Part shown: one piece after another, positions 1 through 7,981 of the stretch
Layout of the letters: each line of letters begins with the position of its first letter
How positions within the stretch are numbered: the first letter of the stretch is position 1
Assembly (NCBI RefSeq): GCF_000738775.1
Contig: NZ_JPOC01000026.1
Location: 25,633 to 89,632 of the forward strand
DNA from: Prescottella defluvii
GTDB taxonomy: Bacteria > Actinomycetota > Actinomycetes > Mycobacteriales > Mycobacteriaceae
DNA: 64,000 bases
Direction: 5' to 3'
Position numbers and translations under genes: made by a program
The notes under the pieces: model-generated
Told to the model about the DNA's origin: nothing
Seen by the model: the letters and a program-made list of their open reading frames with translations, nothing else
Database searches by the model: none

Positions 1-233
1 GGCCACCGGCCGCCGGCGCCGATCCGCCGGTACTCGATGTTCCAGACCGCGACGCCACTACGGGCCAGCTCGACCGAGAACGACGTGCCCAGGTTGAGCT
101 GGTACTTGCCGCTCCAGTAGCCGCCGTGGATCACCATGACCACCGGAACCGGTTCTGCGGCAGCGCCTTCCGGGGCATAGAAGTGGCCGAACTGCTGCGA
201 ATCCGGTCCGTACGCGATACGCGTCCTGGGCAT
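1..233 (-). CDS. alpha/beta-hydrolase, N-terminal part (cut by window edge)
   Basis: This is the first 77 codons of an alpha/beta-hydrolase whose 3' end lies outside the window. The oxyanion-hole motif HGGYW is at residues 36-40, followed by an Asn-Ile-Glu-Tyr-Arg-Arg strand that is typical of the esterase/kynurenine-formamidase-like branch. The catalytic Ser, Asp and His would be in the missing part, so the substrate cannot be named. The ATG at 233 is chosen because AGGAG lies just upstream on the minus strand. It starts 51 bp after the rsmE stop on the same strand and may be the last gene of the hrcA-dnaJ-rsmE transcript. Confidence 0.8.
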   Translation of the reverse strand, partial: MPRTRIAYGPDSQQFGHFYAPEGAAAEPVPVVMVIHGGYWSGKYQLNLGTSFSVELARSGVAVWNIEYRRIGAGGRW

Positions 234-284
234 GTCCGTACTCCTGTGTAAATGGGCGGCTGCACCACCGAGGCGCGGGGCGCC

Positions 285-1046
285 TCAGTCGAGCGGGGCT
301 CCGCCCCAGCGATCCGTCAGCACACCGATCGCGCCCAGCGCGACGGCCGCGGCGGTCGATGTCCGCAACACCGTCGGGCCGAGCAGGACCGCGGTCGCCC
401 CGGCGTCGGTGAGGGCGGCGATCTCTTCGTCGGAGAGCCCGCCCTCCGGCCCGACCACCAGCACCACCTCGGAGGCGTCCCGCAGCGGCAGCGACGCGAG
501 CGGCGACTGCGCGGACTCGTGCAGCACCGCCACCACACCACCACGGCTCACGACGTCCCGCACGAGCCCCAGCACCTGCTGGGTGTGATGCAGTTCGGCG
601 ACCTCGGGCACGAACGACCGTCGGGCCTGCTTGGCCGCCGCCACGGCGGCGTTGCGCCAGCGCACCACGCCCTTCTGCGTCTTGGCGCCCTCCCAGCGGG
701 CCACGCACCGCGACGACTGCCACGGCACCACCGCGTCGATCCCGGCCTCGGTGGCCAGTTCGACGGCCAGCTCGGAGCGTTCCGCCTTGGGCAGCGCCTG
801 CACCAGCGTCACCGCCGGGGACGGCGGCCGCTGATCGCGGCGCGCCGTCACCTCGAGGTCGAGGCGGTCCTTCCCGGCGGCGGTGACCGTCGCGTCGGCG
901 ATCCCGCCGCGACCGTCCGCGAGGAGCAGACGTTCCCCCGGCTTGATGCGCCGCACCGTCGCGGCGTGACGGCCCTCGGGTCCGTCGAGCACGGCCGGCT
1001 GCCCGACGTCGGGCAGAGGATCGAGATAGAAGACGGTGGCGGCCAT
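285..1046 (-). CDS. rsmE: 16S rRNA m3U1498 methyltransferase RsmE
   Basis: RsmE uses SAM to methylate N3 of U1498 in 16S rRNA within the assembled small subunit. The 253-residue length is normal for the family. An N-terminal PUA-like part (about residues 1-70) is followed by a SPOUT trefoil-knot domain. The knot motifs are visible: VGPEGG at 198-203 and the SAM-loop sequence LRTSTA at 227-232. The gene lies 18 bp downstream of dnaJ on the same strand, the hrcA-dnaJ-rsmE arrangement known from mycobacteria. The start is the ATG at 1046. Confidence 0.93.
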   Translation of the reverse strand: MAATVFYLDPLPDVGQPAVLDGPEGRHAATVRRIKPGERLLLADGRGGIADATVTAAGKDRLDLEVTARRDQRPPSPAVTLVQALPKAERSELAVELATEAGIDAVVPWQSSRCVARWEGAKTQKGVVRWRNAAVAAAKQARRSFVPEVAELHHTQQVLGLVRDVVSRGGVVAVLHESAQSPLASLPLRDASEVVLVVGPEGGLSDEEIAALTDAGATAVLLGPTVLRTSTAAAVALGAIGVLTDRWGGAPLD

Positions 1047-1064
1047 CAGCGGATCCCGCGCCGA

Positions 1065-2219
1065 TCAGCGTCCACTGAACGCGTCCCGCAGGCGGGAGAA
1101 CAGGCCCCCACTGTTCTGCGAACCGGTGGACACGACCTCGGCCTGGTCGCGGTCGCGGTGGTTCTTGAAATCCTGCAGCAGCTTGGTCTGCTTGCCGTCG
1201 AGGCGCGACGGGACCACCACCTCGAGGTGGGCGTGCACGTCGCCACGGACGCCCGAGCGCAGCTTCGGCATGCCGTGGCCGCGCAGGACCGACACCGATC
1301 CGGGCTGAGTGCCGGGTTCGACGGTGATCTCGGTGGGGCCGTCGATGATGGTGTCGAGGGTGACCGTGGTGCCCAGGGCCGCGTCGACCATGGGGACACG
1401 GATGGTGCAGTGCAGGTCGTCGCCGTCGCGGACGAAGACGTCGTGCGGCTGCTCGATCACCTCGACGTAGAGGTCACCGGCGTGACCGCCGCCGGGGCCG
1501 ACCTCGCCCTGCGCGGCGAGCCGGATCCGCATGCCGTTGCTGACACCGGCGGGCACCTTGACGGAGATGTCGCGGCGGGCGCGCACACGACCGTCGCCAC
1601 CGCACTTGTGGCAGGGGTCCGGGATGGTCTCGCCGGCGCCGCGGCACGTCGGGCACGGACGCGACGTCATGACCTGGCCGAGGAACGACCGCTGCACGGA
1701 CTGGACCTCGCCGGCGCCGCCGCACGTCTCACAGCGGATCGGCTGCGAGTCGCCGTGCGTGCCGGAGCCGGTGCAGCCGTCGCACAGGATCGCGGTGTCG
1801 ACGGTGATGTGCTTGGTGACTCCGGTGGCGCACTCGTCCAGCGTCAGCTTGGTGCGCAGCAGCGAGTCGGCGCCCGGCTGGACACGGCCCTTGGGCCCGC
1901 GACCGCCGCCGGCCCCGCCACCGAAGAACGCCTCGAAGACGTCACCGAGACCACCGAAACCGGCGCCGCCGAATCCGCCGGCACCGCCACCGCCGCCACC
2001 GGACTCCATCGGATCGCCGCCGAGGTCGACGATGCGCCGCTTCTCCGGGTCCGTGAGCACCTCGTACGCGGTGGAGACCTCACGGAACCGCGCCTGCGCC
2101 GACTCGTCGGGGTTGACGTCCGGGTGCAGCTCGCGGGCGAGCTTGCGGTATGCGCGCTTGATTTCCTGATCGGTCGCGTTCGGCCCGACGCCGAGCGTGC
2201 CGTAGTAATCCCGTGCCAC
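1065..2219 (-). CDS. dnaJ: Chaperone DnaJ (type I Hsp40)
   Basis: DnaJ is the co-chaperone that delivers unfolded clients to DnaK and stimulates its ATPase. This is a full type I protein of 384 residues. The J domain carries HPD at residues 32-34. A Gly/Phe-rich linker lies at about 70-105. Four zinc-binding CxxCxGxG repeats follow, beginning CDGC, CETC, CPTC and CHKC, and then the C-terminal beta-sandwich domains. It follows hrcA with no dnaK or grpE beside it, so it is the second actinobacterial DnaJ (dnaJ2 position), not the one in a dnaK operon. The start codon is GTG at 2219. Confidence 0.95.
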   Translation of the reverse strand: MARDYYGTLGVGPNATDQEIKRAYRKLARELHPDVNPDESAQARFREVSTAYEVLTDPEKRRIVDLGGDPMESGGGGGGAGGFGGAGFGGLGDVFEAFFGGGAGGGRGPKGRVQPGADSLLRTKLTLDECATGVTKHITVDTAILCDGCTGSGTHGDSQPIRCETCGGAGEVQSVQRSFLGQVMTSRPCPTCRGAGETIPDPCHKCGGDGRVRARRDISVKVPAGVSNGMRIRLAAQGEVGPGGGHAGDLYVEVIEQPHDVFVRDGDDLHCTIRVPMVDAALGTTVTLDTIIDGPTEITVEPGTQPGSVSVLRGHGMPKLRSGVRGDVHAHLEVVVPSRLDGKQTKLLQDFKNHRDRDQAEVVSTGSQNSGGLFSRLRDAFSGR

Positions 2220-2309
2220 TTTGGGTATCTCGTCCTTCTCTACTTCGTTCGCATCACACGGTGAGCAGCGCCGGCGCCGGAGGATCCGGCGCGGGTGCCC
2301 GGCCGCACG

Positions 2310-3353
2310 CTATCGCTCGGCGAGTACCTCACCGATGTACCTGGCAACGGCAGCCACCGAGGCAATTGTTCCCGGATAGTCCATCCGGGTGGGCCCGAGG
2401 ACCCCCACACCGCCGAGGACGGTGCCGGCGGCCCCGTAGCCGGTGGAGACCACCGACGTGCCGCGCATCTCCGCGACCTGGGTCTCCTCGCCGATCCGCA
2501 CGGTCACGCGACCGGCGTCCTGGGTGGCGGCCAACAGCTTGAGAACCACCACCTGCTCTTCGAGCGCCTCGAGCACGGAGCGCAGCGACCCCGGCAATCC
2601 TGCCTGCATCGTGAAGTCGGCGGCGTTGCGGGTGAGGTTCGCGGTGCCACCGAGCACCAACCGTTCCTCCGGATGCTCGACCAGCGTCTCCACGAGCACG
2701 GTCGCCGATCGGACCACCGCGTCACGCAGGTTCTCCGGTGCGTCCTCCGCGAGTTCGGCCACCGCGATGGATGCCGCCGCGAGCCGTTTGCCCTCGAGCG
2801 CCCCGCCGAGCAGGGCCCGCAGCCGCGACAGATCCTCCTCGTCGATCACGTCGCCGAGTTCGACGATCCGCTGGTCGACCCGACCGGAGTCGGTGATCAG
2901 CACCAGCAGCAGGCGCGCCGGCGTGAGTGCCACCACCTCGAGGTGCCGCACCGACGACGCCGACAGCGTCGGGTACTGCACGACGGCAACCTGGCGGGTG
3001 AGCTGCGCGAGCAGGCGGACACCGCGCCGCAGCACGTCGTCCAGGTCCACACCGGATTCGAGGAACTCGAGGATGGCACGCCGCTCGGCCGACGACAGCG
3101 GCTTCACCTGGGCGATGCGGTCGACGAACTGCCGGTACCCCTTGTCGGTGGGCACCCGGCCCGAACTGGTGTGCGGCTGGGCGATGTAGCCCTCCGCCTC
3201 GAGCACCGCCATGTCGTTGCGGATCGTGGCACTGGAAACGCCGAGGTTGTGACGCTCCACCAGCGCCTTCGACCCGATGGGCTCCTGCGTGGCGACATAG
3301 TCGGCGACGATCGCCCGGAGTACCTCGAATCTCCGTTCATCGGTACTCGACAC
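2310..3353 (-). CDS. hrcA: Heat-inducible transcriptional repressor HrcA
   Basis: HrcA represses chaperone genes by binding CIRCE operators and is thought to be reactivated by GroE. A winged-helix DNA-binding domain occupies about residues 1-75 ([13 protein letters not shown], then a recognition helix around [13 protein letters not shown]), followed by the GAF-like dimerisation domain. The open frame continues upstream to 3569, but I place the start at the GTG at 3353. That gives [12 protein letters not shown] at the N terminus as in mycobacterial HrcA, a normal length of 347 residues, and GGAGG 10 nt upstream. It heads the hrcA-dnaJ-rsmE operon. I see no CIRCE element in front of it. Confidence 0.93.
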   Translation of the reverse strand: MSSTDERRFEVLRAIVADYVATQEPIGSKALVERHNLGVSSATIRNDMAVLEAEGYIAQPHTSSGRVPTDKGYRQFVDRIAQVKPLSSAERRAILEFLESGVDLDDVLRRGVRLLAQLTRQVAVVQYPTLSASSVRHLEVVALTPARLLLVLITDSGRVDQRIVELGDVIDEEDLSRLRALLGGALEGKRLAAASIAVAELAEDAPENLRDAVVRSATVLVETLVEHPEERLVLGGTANLTRNAADFTMQAGLPGSLRSVLEALEEQVVVLKLLAATQDAGRVTVRIGEETQVAEMRGTSVVSTGYGAAGTVLGGVGVLGPTRMDYPGTIASVAAVARYIGEVLAER

Positions 3354-3447
3354 CGCTGTCCACCTCCACTTCGCCACGAGAACGGGGCCCGACAGGGTGG
3401 CCCCCGATGCGCGGACACCAGCGTGCTTCGTGTCCACCTCGGTACCC

Positions 3448-3453
3448 AGTCTA
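3448..3453 (-). promoter_or_regulatory. hrcA: Candidate -10 of the hrcA promoter
   Basis: On the minus strand TAGACT fits the actinobacterial TANNNT -10 pattern and lies about 95 bp upstream of the hrcA GTG, leaving a leader with a good ribosome-binding site. No convincing -35 box is seen. It is the only reasonable -10 I found between the hrcA start and the divergent gene at 3595. Confidence 0.35.
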
Positions 3454-3494
3454 ATGGCCGCGCGGATTCCGAACGCCGCAGGCCGCGCCGGGCA

Positions 3495-3510
3495 TTCGGT
3501 ACGAACCGAA
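3495..3510. repeat. Short inverted repeat in the hrcA upstream region
   Basis: TTCGGT and ACCGAA arms flank a 4-bp centre (ACGA). It sits between the divergent hrcA and the conserved small gene at 3595, about 40 bp upstream of the candidate hrcA -10. It does not resemble CIRCE (TTAGCACTC-N9-GAGTGCTAA) or the HspR-binding HAIR sequence. It may be an operator or a chance hairpin. Confidence 0.3.
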
Positions 3511-3594
3511 CAGCCGCCGCAGGCCGTAGGGTGACCGTCGGGGTGACCGGCGCTGGTGATCCGGTCCACACGAGGAACTCAGGCGGCAAGAGCG

Positions 3595-3906
3595 ATGATC
3601 TTCAAGGGTGTCAGGGACGGCAAGCCGTATCCGGAGCATGGGCTGACGCTGCGGGACTGGGCGCAGATCCCCCCGCGTCAGGTGCGCTTGGACGAGATCG
3701 TCACCACCACCAGAGTCCTGGAACTCGACCGCCTGCTGTCGGAGGATTCCACGTTCTACGGCGACCTGTTCCCGCACGCGGTGCTGTGGGAGGGCAACAT
3801 CTACCTCGAGGACGGCGTCCACCACGCGGTCCGGTCCGCCCTCCGCAATCGCGTCGTGCTGCACGCCCGGGTGTACGACTACGACGCCGCGCTCGCCGAC
3901 GACTGA
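3595..3906 (+). CDS. Conserved small protein, ParB-like C-terminal motif (Rv2375 position)
   Basis: This 103-residue protein of unknown function is transcribed divergently from hrcA, where M. tuberculosis has the conserved hypothetical gene Rv2375. It is soluble, with no signal peptide or membrane segment. The second half reads WEGNIYLEDGVHHAVRSALR and then HARV, which resembles the DGHHRxxAA core of ParB/sulfiredoxin-like folds. I infer only that fold, not a nuclease or CTPase activity. The ATG at 3595 is preferred to the longer frame from 3556 because MIFKGVRDGK is the natural N terminus and a purine-rich AGGCGG lies upstream. Confidence 0.75.
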   Translation: MIFKGVRDGKPYPEHGLTLRDWAQIPPRQVRLDEIVTTTRVLELDRLLSEDSTFYGDLFPHAVLWEGNIYLEDGVHHAVRSALRNRVVLHARVYDYDAALADD

Positions 3907-3928
3907 TCCGGCGCCCGCCCGGTCAGTC
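3901..3928. terminator. Possible bidirectional terminator hairpin
   Basis: GACTGA-T-CCGG and CCGGTCAGTC form a 10-bp stem with one bulged base and a short C-rich loop. It overlaps the stop codons of the convergent small gene and hemW. There is no strong T-run, so efficiency is uncertain. Confidence 0.4.
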
Positions 3929-5131
3929 GAGGACGTCGCGGACGACGGCGTCGGCGAGTAGACGACCGCGGTCGGTGAGGACCAGGTGGTCGCCGGTGAT
4001 CGTCGCGAGGCCGTCGGCGACGACCCGTTCGGCCGCGGCACGCTCGCCGGCGGACAGGTCCGCCAACGGCAGTCCGCTCCGCAACCGCACCGTGAGCATC
4101 ACCCGCTCGACGTGCACGTCTTCGGCGCTGAGGGTCTCGCTGCCGCCGACCGGCAACTCGCCCGCCGCCAGACGGTCCGCGTACCGGGCGGGATGCTTCA
4201 CGTTCCACCACCGCACCCCACCGATGTGGCTGTGCGCGCCCGGGCCGGCGCCCCACCAGTCGCCACCGTCCCAGTAGCCGAGGTTGTGGAAGCAGCGGGC
4301 ATCGTCACCGGACGCCCAGTTCGACACCTCGTACCAGTGCAGGCCCGCCTCCGCCAGACGTGCATCGATGCGCTCGTAGCGGGATGCGAGGACGTCGTCG
4401 TCGGGGGCCGGAAGTTCCCCGCGCCGAACCTTGCGGGCCAGCGCGGTGCCGTCCTCGACGATGAGCGCGTACGCGGACACGTGGTCGACTCCCGCGCTGA
4501 GCACCGCGTCGAGCGAGGCGTCCAGGTCGGCGTCCGTCTCGCCCGGGGTGCCGTAGATGAGGTCGAGATTGACGTGATCGAACCCGGCTGCACGCGCCTC
4601 CCGGGCGGCCGCCACGGCCCGTCCCGGCGTGTGGGTGCGGTCGAGCACCTTCAGCACGTGCGGCGCGGCGGACTGCATCCCGAGCGAGATCCGGGTGTAG
4701 CCGGCGCCGCGCAGCACGCCGAAGAACTCGGGGGACGTGGACTCCGGATTGGACTCGGTGGTGACCTCGGCGCCCGGAGCCAGACCGAAGCTGCCGCGGA
4801 CGGCCCCCAGCACCTCCGCCAGACCGTCGCCACCGAGCAGTGAGGGCGTACCGCCGCCCACGAAGACGGTGTCGACGGCGGGCCCACCGGTGATCTCGGC
4901 GGCGAGGGCCAGCTCCCGCTTCAACGCCTCGAGCCACGACTGCGGCGACGCGGACGTGCCCAGCTCTCCTGCGGTGTAGGTGTTGAAATCGCAGTAGCCA
5001 CAGCGCGTGGCGCAGAACGGCACGTGGACGTAGATCCCGAACGGACGCGTTCCCACTCCCGCCAGGGCCGAGTCGGGAAGTTCGAAGGGTATCGAGGCGA
5101 CGGCAGGGGTCGAGGCAGCAGATCCACTCAC
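3923..5131 (-). CDS. hemW: HemW, radical-SAM heme chaperone-like protein
   Basis: This is a radical SAM protein of the HemN/HemW group. The CxxxCxxC cluster motif is at Cys40, Cys44 and Cys47 (CATRCGYC), followed by GGGTPS for SAM binding and a C-terminal winged-helix HemN_C domain. The cysteine motif lacks the fourth Cys found in true coproporphyrinogen III dehydrogenase HemN. I therefore call it HemW, a heme-binding protein implicated in heme delivery to respiratory enzymes. Its 402 residues match HemW. The GTG start at 5131 has GGAGGG directly upstream, and GACACT 6 nt upstream could also make it leaderless. Confidence 0.9.
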   Translation of the reverse strand: MSGSAASTPAVASIPFELPDSALAGVGTRPFGIYVHVPFCATRCGYCDFNTYTAGELGTSASPQSWLEALKRELALAAEITGGPAVDTVFVGGGTPSLLGGDGLAEVLGAVRGSFGLAPGAEVTTESNPESTSPEFFGVLRGAGYTRISLGMQSAAPHVLKVLDRTHTPGRAVAAAREARAAGFDHVNLDLIYGTPGETDADLDASLDAVLSAGVDHVSAYALIVEDGTALARKVRRGELPAPDDDVLASRYERIDARLAEAGLHWYEVSNWASGDDARCFHNLGYWDGGDWWGAGPGAHSHIGGVRWWNVKHPARYADRLAAGELPVGGSETLSAEDVHVERVMLTVRLRSGLPLADLSAGERAAAERVVADGLATITGDHLVLTDRGRLLADAVVRDVLD

Positions 5132-5187
5132 CCCTCCAGTGTCCCAGCCGCCTCGGTCGGCGCCACGTTCCCCCAGGAGATCGGGCT

Positions 5188-5219
5188 ATTTCCCGGAAAT
5201 TCGGGGGAAATATCTCCCC
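5188..5219. promoter_or_regulatory. Nested palindromes upstream of the sirA leader (candidate operator)
   Basis: ATTTCCC (5188-5194) is inverted as GGGAAAT (5205-5211). A second, overlapping dyad GGGG-AAATATCT-CCCC spans 5204-5219. The first dyad is centred about 61 bp upstream of the predicted transcription start at 5261, a usual position for an activator site. The A/T content is unusually high for this genome. No regulator gene is adjacent. Confidence 0.35.
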
Positions 5220-5224
5220 AGTGG

Positions 5225-5253
5225 TCGGCAGACGGCAAATCCCATGGCACAAT
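5225..5253 (+). promoter_or_regulatory. Candidate promoter of the sirA-cysHDN operon
   Basis: CACAAT at 5248-5253 keeps the two most conserved -10 bases (A2 and T6) and ends exactly 7 nt before the leader-peptide ATG at 5261. This predicts transcription starting at the ATG. A weak -35 (TCGGCA, 5225-5230) lies 17 bp upstream. Confidence 0.42.
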
Positions 5254-5260
5254 GGCCGCC

Positions 5261-5350
5261 ATGACAGATACCGGGGTGCGATTGGTGGCCAGGCGCCACG
5301 TCGACCTCAAGCGTGTCTGTAGCTGTTGTTGTCTGCCTTGCGGCGTGTAA
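5261..5350 (+). CDS. Cysteine-rich leader peptide of the sulfite-reductase operon
   Basis: This 29-residue ORF ends in RVCSCCCLPCGV, with five cysteines in the last ten residues. It sits 169 bp upstream of sirA. Mycobacteria have polycysteine leaderless short ORFs in front of sulfur-assimilation operons. There, ribosome stalling at cysteine codons when Cys-tRNA is short raises downstream expression. Position, composition and leaderless geometry all fit that type, which databases list as Cys-rich leader peptides such as the Ms5788A family. An in-frame ATG at 5252 could add three residues. I see no simple terminator hairpin between it and sirA, so the mechanism may involve translational coupling or Rho. 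Confidence 0.75.
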   Translation: MTDTGVRLVARRHVDLKRVCSCCCLPCGV

Positions 5351-5519
5351 AGCAGCCCAGCGTCCCCCTGCCCTGAAAGCAGTCCGCGCTCGCCTGCGTT
5401 CGTCTCCCCGTTTCAGCCCGCTTATCCCGGCCGGCCGAGGACGATCCCCGCGAGGAAGCAGCCCTCCTCCCCTGTCTTCGACCGGTGCACCGTGAGATTC
5501 ACGAAATTCAGGAGCACCC

Positions 5520-7235
5520 ATGACGTCGACCACCGACGCCGAATCCGCCGTGAGCCCGCCCGCGCAGGCTCGCACCCCCCGCCCGAAGAAGCGGGTCTCC
5601 GAAGGCCAGTGGGCCCTCGGCTACCGCGAACCGCTCAACGCGAACGAGCAGATCAAGAAGGACGACAACCCGCTCAACGTCCGTGCCCGGATCGAGAACA
5701 TCTACGCGAAGCAGGGTTTCGCCAGCATCGACAAGGCCGACCTCCGCGGCCGGATGCGCTGGTGGGGCCTGTACACACAGCGCGAGGAGGGCTACGACGG
5801 CACCTTCACCGGCGACGAGAACATCGACCTGCTCGAGGCCGAGTACTTCATGATGCGGGTGCGCTGCGACGCCGGCGCACTGAACGTCGCGCAACTGCGG
5901 ACGATCGGCGAACTCTCCACCGAATTCGGCCGTGACACCGCCGACCTCTCCGACCGGGAGAACGTCCAGTACCACTGGATCGAGATCGAGAACGTCCCCG
6001 AGATCTGGCAGCGGCTCGAGGCCGTCGGGCTGAAGACCACCGAGGCGTGCGGCGACTGCCCCCGCGTCGTGCTCGGTTCGCCCCTGGCCGGTGAGTCGTT
6101 CGACGAAATCCTCGACCCGACACCGGCGATCGACGAGATCGTCCGCCGCTACATCGGCGATCCGCAGTACTCGAACCTGCCGCGCAAGTTCAAGACCGCG
6201 ATCTCGGGGCAGCAGGACGTGGTGCACGAGATCAACGACGTCGCGTTCGTGGGTGTGAACCATCCCGAGCACGGCCCGGGCCTGGACCTGTGGGTGGGCG
6301 GCGGACTGTCGACGAATCCGATGCTCGCGCAACGGGTCGGCGTGTGGGTGCCGCTCGACGAGGTCCCGGACGTGTGGGAGGCCGTGGTCTCGATCTTCCG
6401 CGACTACGGCTACCGCCGCCTGCGTGCCAAGGCGCGGCTGAAGTTCCTGATCAAGGACTGGGGCATCGACAAGTTCAGGGAAGTTCTCGAACAGGAGTAC
6501 CTGAAGCGCAAGCTCATCGACGGCCCCGCGCCGGCGAAGCCGGAACGCCCGATCGACCACATCGGCGTCCAGAAGCTGCGCAACGGCCTCAACGCGATCG
6601 GGTTCTCCCCCATCGCAGGCCGCGTGTCGGGCACCATCCTGACCAAGGTCGCGGCCGCGGCCGAGGCGGTCGGCTCCGACCGCATCCGCTTCACCCCATA
6701 CCAGAAGCTGATCGTGCTCGACGTCGCCGACGACAAGGTCGAGGAACTGATCGCCGAACTCGAGCCACTGGGCCTGCATGCGCGGCCGTCGCACTGGCGA
6801 CGGAACCTTCTGGCGTGCAGCGGCATCGAGTTCTGCAAGCTGTCGTTCGTGGAGACCCGCAAGCGCTCCCAGGTGCTCGCGCCGGAACTCGAGGAGCGGC
6901 TCGCGGACATCAACGCGCAGCTCGACGTCCCGATCACGATCAACATCAACGGCTGCCCCAACTCGTGCGGCCGGTCGCAGATCGCGGACATCGGCTTCAA
7001 GGGCCAGCTGGTCGACGACGGCGACGGCAAGCAGGTCGAGGGCTTCCAGGTGCACCTGGGCGGCAGCCTCGGCCTCGACAGTGCCTTCGGCCGGAAGCTG
7101 CGCCAGCACAAGGTGACCAGCGACGAGCTCGGTGACTACATCGACCGCGTGGTACGCAATTTCGTGAAGCACCGTACCGACGGTGAACGCTTCGCGCAGT
7201 GGGCAGTTCGGGCAGACGAGGGGGATTTGCGATGA
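5520..7235 (+). CDS. sirA: Ferredoxin-dependent sulfite reductase SirA
   Basis: SirA reduces sulfite to sulfide in six electrons using siroheme coupled to a [4Fe-4S] cluster. The cluster cysteines are at 433, 439, 479 and 483 (ACSGIEFC and NGCPNSC). Tyr85 and Cys177 are 92 residues apart, the spacing of the Tyr-Cys crosslink pair in M. tuberculosis SirA (also called NirA). This favours sulfite over nitrite as substrate. The neighbours agree: cysH, cysD and cysN follow, and a chelatase for siroheme ends the operon. Length is 571 residues. The ATG at 5520 follows AGGAG, and the gene overlaps cysH by 4 bp (ATGA). Confidence 0.94.
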   Translation: MTSTTDAESAVSPPAQARTPRPKKRVSEGQWALGYREPLNANEQIKKDDNPLNVRARIENIYAKQGFASIDKADLRGRMRWWGLYTQREEGYDGTFTGDENIDLLEAEYFMMRVRCDAGALNVAQLRTIGELSTEFGRDTADLSDRENVQYHWIEIENVPEIWQRLEAVGLKTTEACGDCPRVVLGSPLAGESFDEILDPTPAIDEIVRRYIGDPQYSNLPRKFKTAISGQQDVVHEINDVAFVGVNHPEHGPGLDLWVGGGLSTNPMLAQRVGVWVPLDEVPDVWEAVVSIFRDYGYRRLRAKARLKFLIKDWGIDKFREVLEQEYLKRKLIDGPAPAKPERPIDHIGVQKLRNGLNAIGFSPIAGRVSGTILTKVAAAAEAVGSDRIRFTPYQKLIVLDVADDKVEELIAELEPLGLHARPSHWRRNLLACSGIEFCKLSFVETRKRSQVLAPELEERLADINAQLDVPITININGCPNSCGRSQIADIGFKGQLVDDGDGKQVEGFQVHLGGSLGLDSAFGRKLRQHKVTSDELGDYIDRVVRNFVKHRTDGERFAQWAVRADEGDLR

Positions 7236-7981
7236 CGGTGGATCTGACGACGGCGACCGAGGACGACCTGCGCGCGCTGGCCGCACGTGGTGCGGCCGAA
7301 CTCGACGGAGCGTCGGCCGGGGAACTGCTGCAGTGGACCGAGGACACCTTCGGGGCCGGGGCGAGCGAAGCGACGGGGCATCGCAACGGCTACATCGTGG
7401 CGTCGAACATGCAGGACGGTGTCCTGGTTCACCTTGCGGCACAGGTTCATAAATCAGGCGTGCTGCCGGTTCTTTTCCTGGAAACCGGTTACCACTTCCC
7501 GGAGACCATCGGCACCCGGGACGCGGTGGAGCAGGTGTACGGCGTCAACGTCATCAACGCGCAGGCCGAGGCCTCCGTCGCCGAGCAGGATGCAGCCGAG
7601 GGCAAGGATCTGTTCGCCCGCGAGCCCAACCGCTGCTGCGCGCTGCGCAAGGTCGCCCCGCTGACGGCGACGCTGAAGAACTACCGGGCGTGGGTCACCG
7701 GCATCCGCCGGGTCGAGGCCCCCACCCGGGCGAACGCGCCGCTCGTCTCGTTCGACGACGCGTTCGGACTGGTGAAGATCAATCCCATCGCCGCGTGGTC
7801 GGACGACGACATGCAGGCGTACATCGACGCGCATTCGATCCTCGTGAATCCGCTCGTCGACGAGGGGTATCCGTCCATCGGTTGCGCTCCATGCACCGTC
7901 AAACCACTCCCCGGCGCCGATCCGCGTAGCGGTCGGTGGGCCGGTTCGGCCAAGACAGAATGCGGGTTGCACGCGTCATGA
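7232..7981 (+). CDS. cysH: Adenylylsulfate (APS) reductase CysH
   Basis: CysH reduces adenosine 5'-phosphosulfate to sulfite and AMP with thioredoxin. The protein has 249 residues. The iron-sulfur cysteine pairs that mark the APS-specific (not PAPS) enzyme are present as RCCALRK (about 134-140) and GCAPC (about 217-221). The catalytic cysteine is in the C-terminal ECGLH. The start is the ATG at 7232, which overlaps the sirA stop. Frame extension to 7199 is possible but would run deep into sirA. It overlaps cysD by ATGA, so translation through the operon is probably coupled. Confidence 0.95.
   Translation: MTVDLTTATEDDLRALAARGAAELDGASAGELLQWTEDTFGAGASEATGHRNGYIVASNMQDGVLVHLAAQVHKSGVLPVLFLETGYHFPETIGTRDAVEQVYGVNVINAQAEASVAEQDAAEGKDLFAREPNRCCALRKVAPLTATLKNYRAWVTGIRRVEAPTRANAPLVSFDDAFGLVKINPIAAWSDDDMQAYIDAHSILVNPLVDEGYPSIGCAPCTVKPLPGADPRSGRWAGSAKTECGLHAS

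Noticed and set aside
252..2264. 670-codon open frame on the plus strand over rsmE and dnaJ
   Set aside because: It is antisense to two clear genes on the minus strand, its product is Arg/His/Gly-rich without domains, and high GC content keeps such shadow frames open.
3354..3594. CIRCE or HspR (HAIR) operator in front of hrcA
   Set aside because: I looked for TTAGCACTC-N9-GAGTGCTAA and CTTGAGT-N7-ACTCAAG and found neither.
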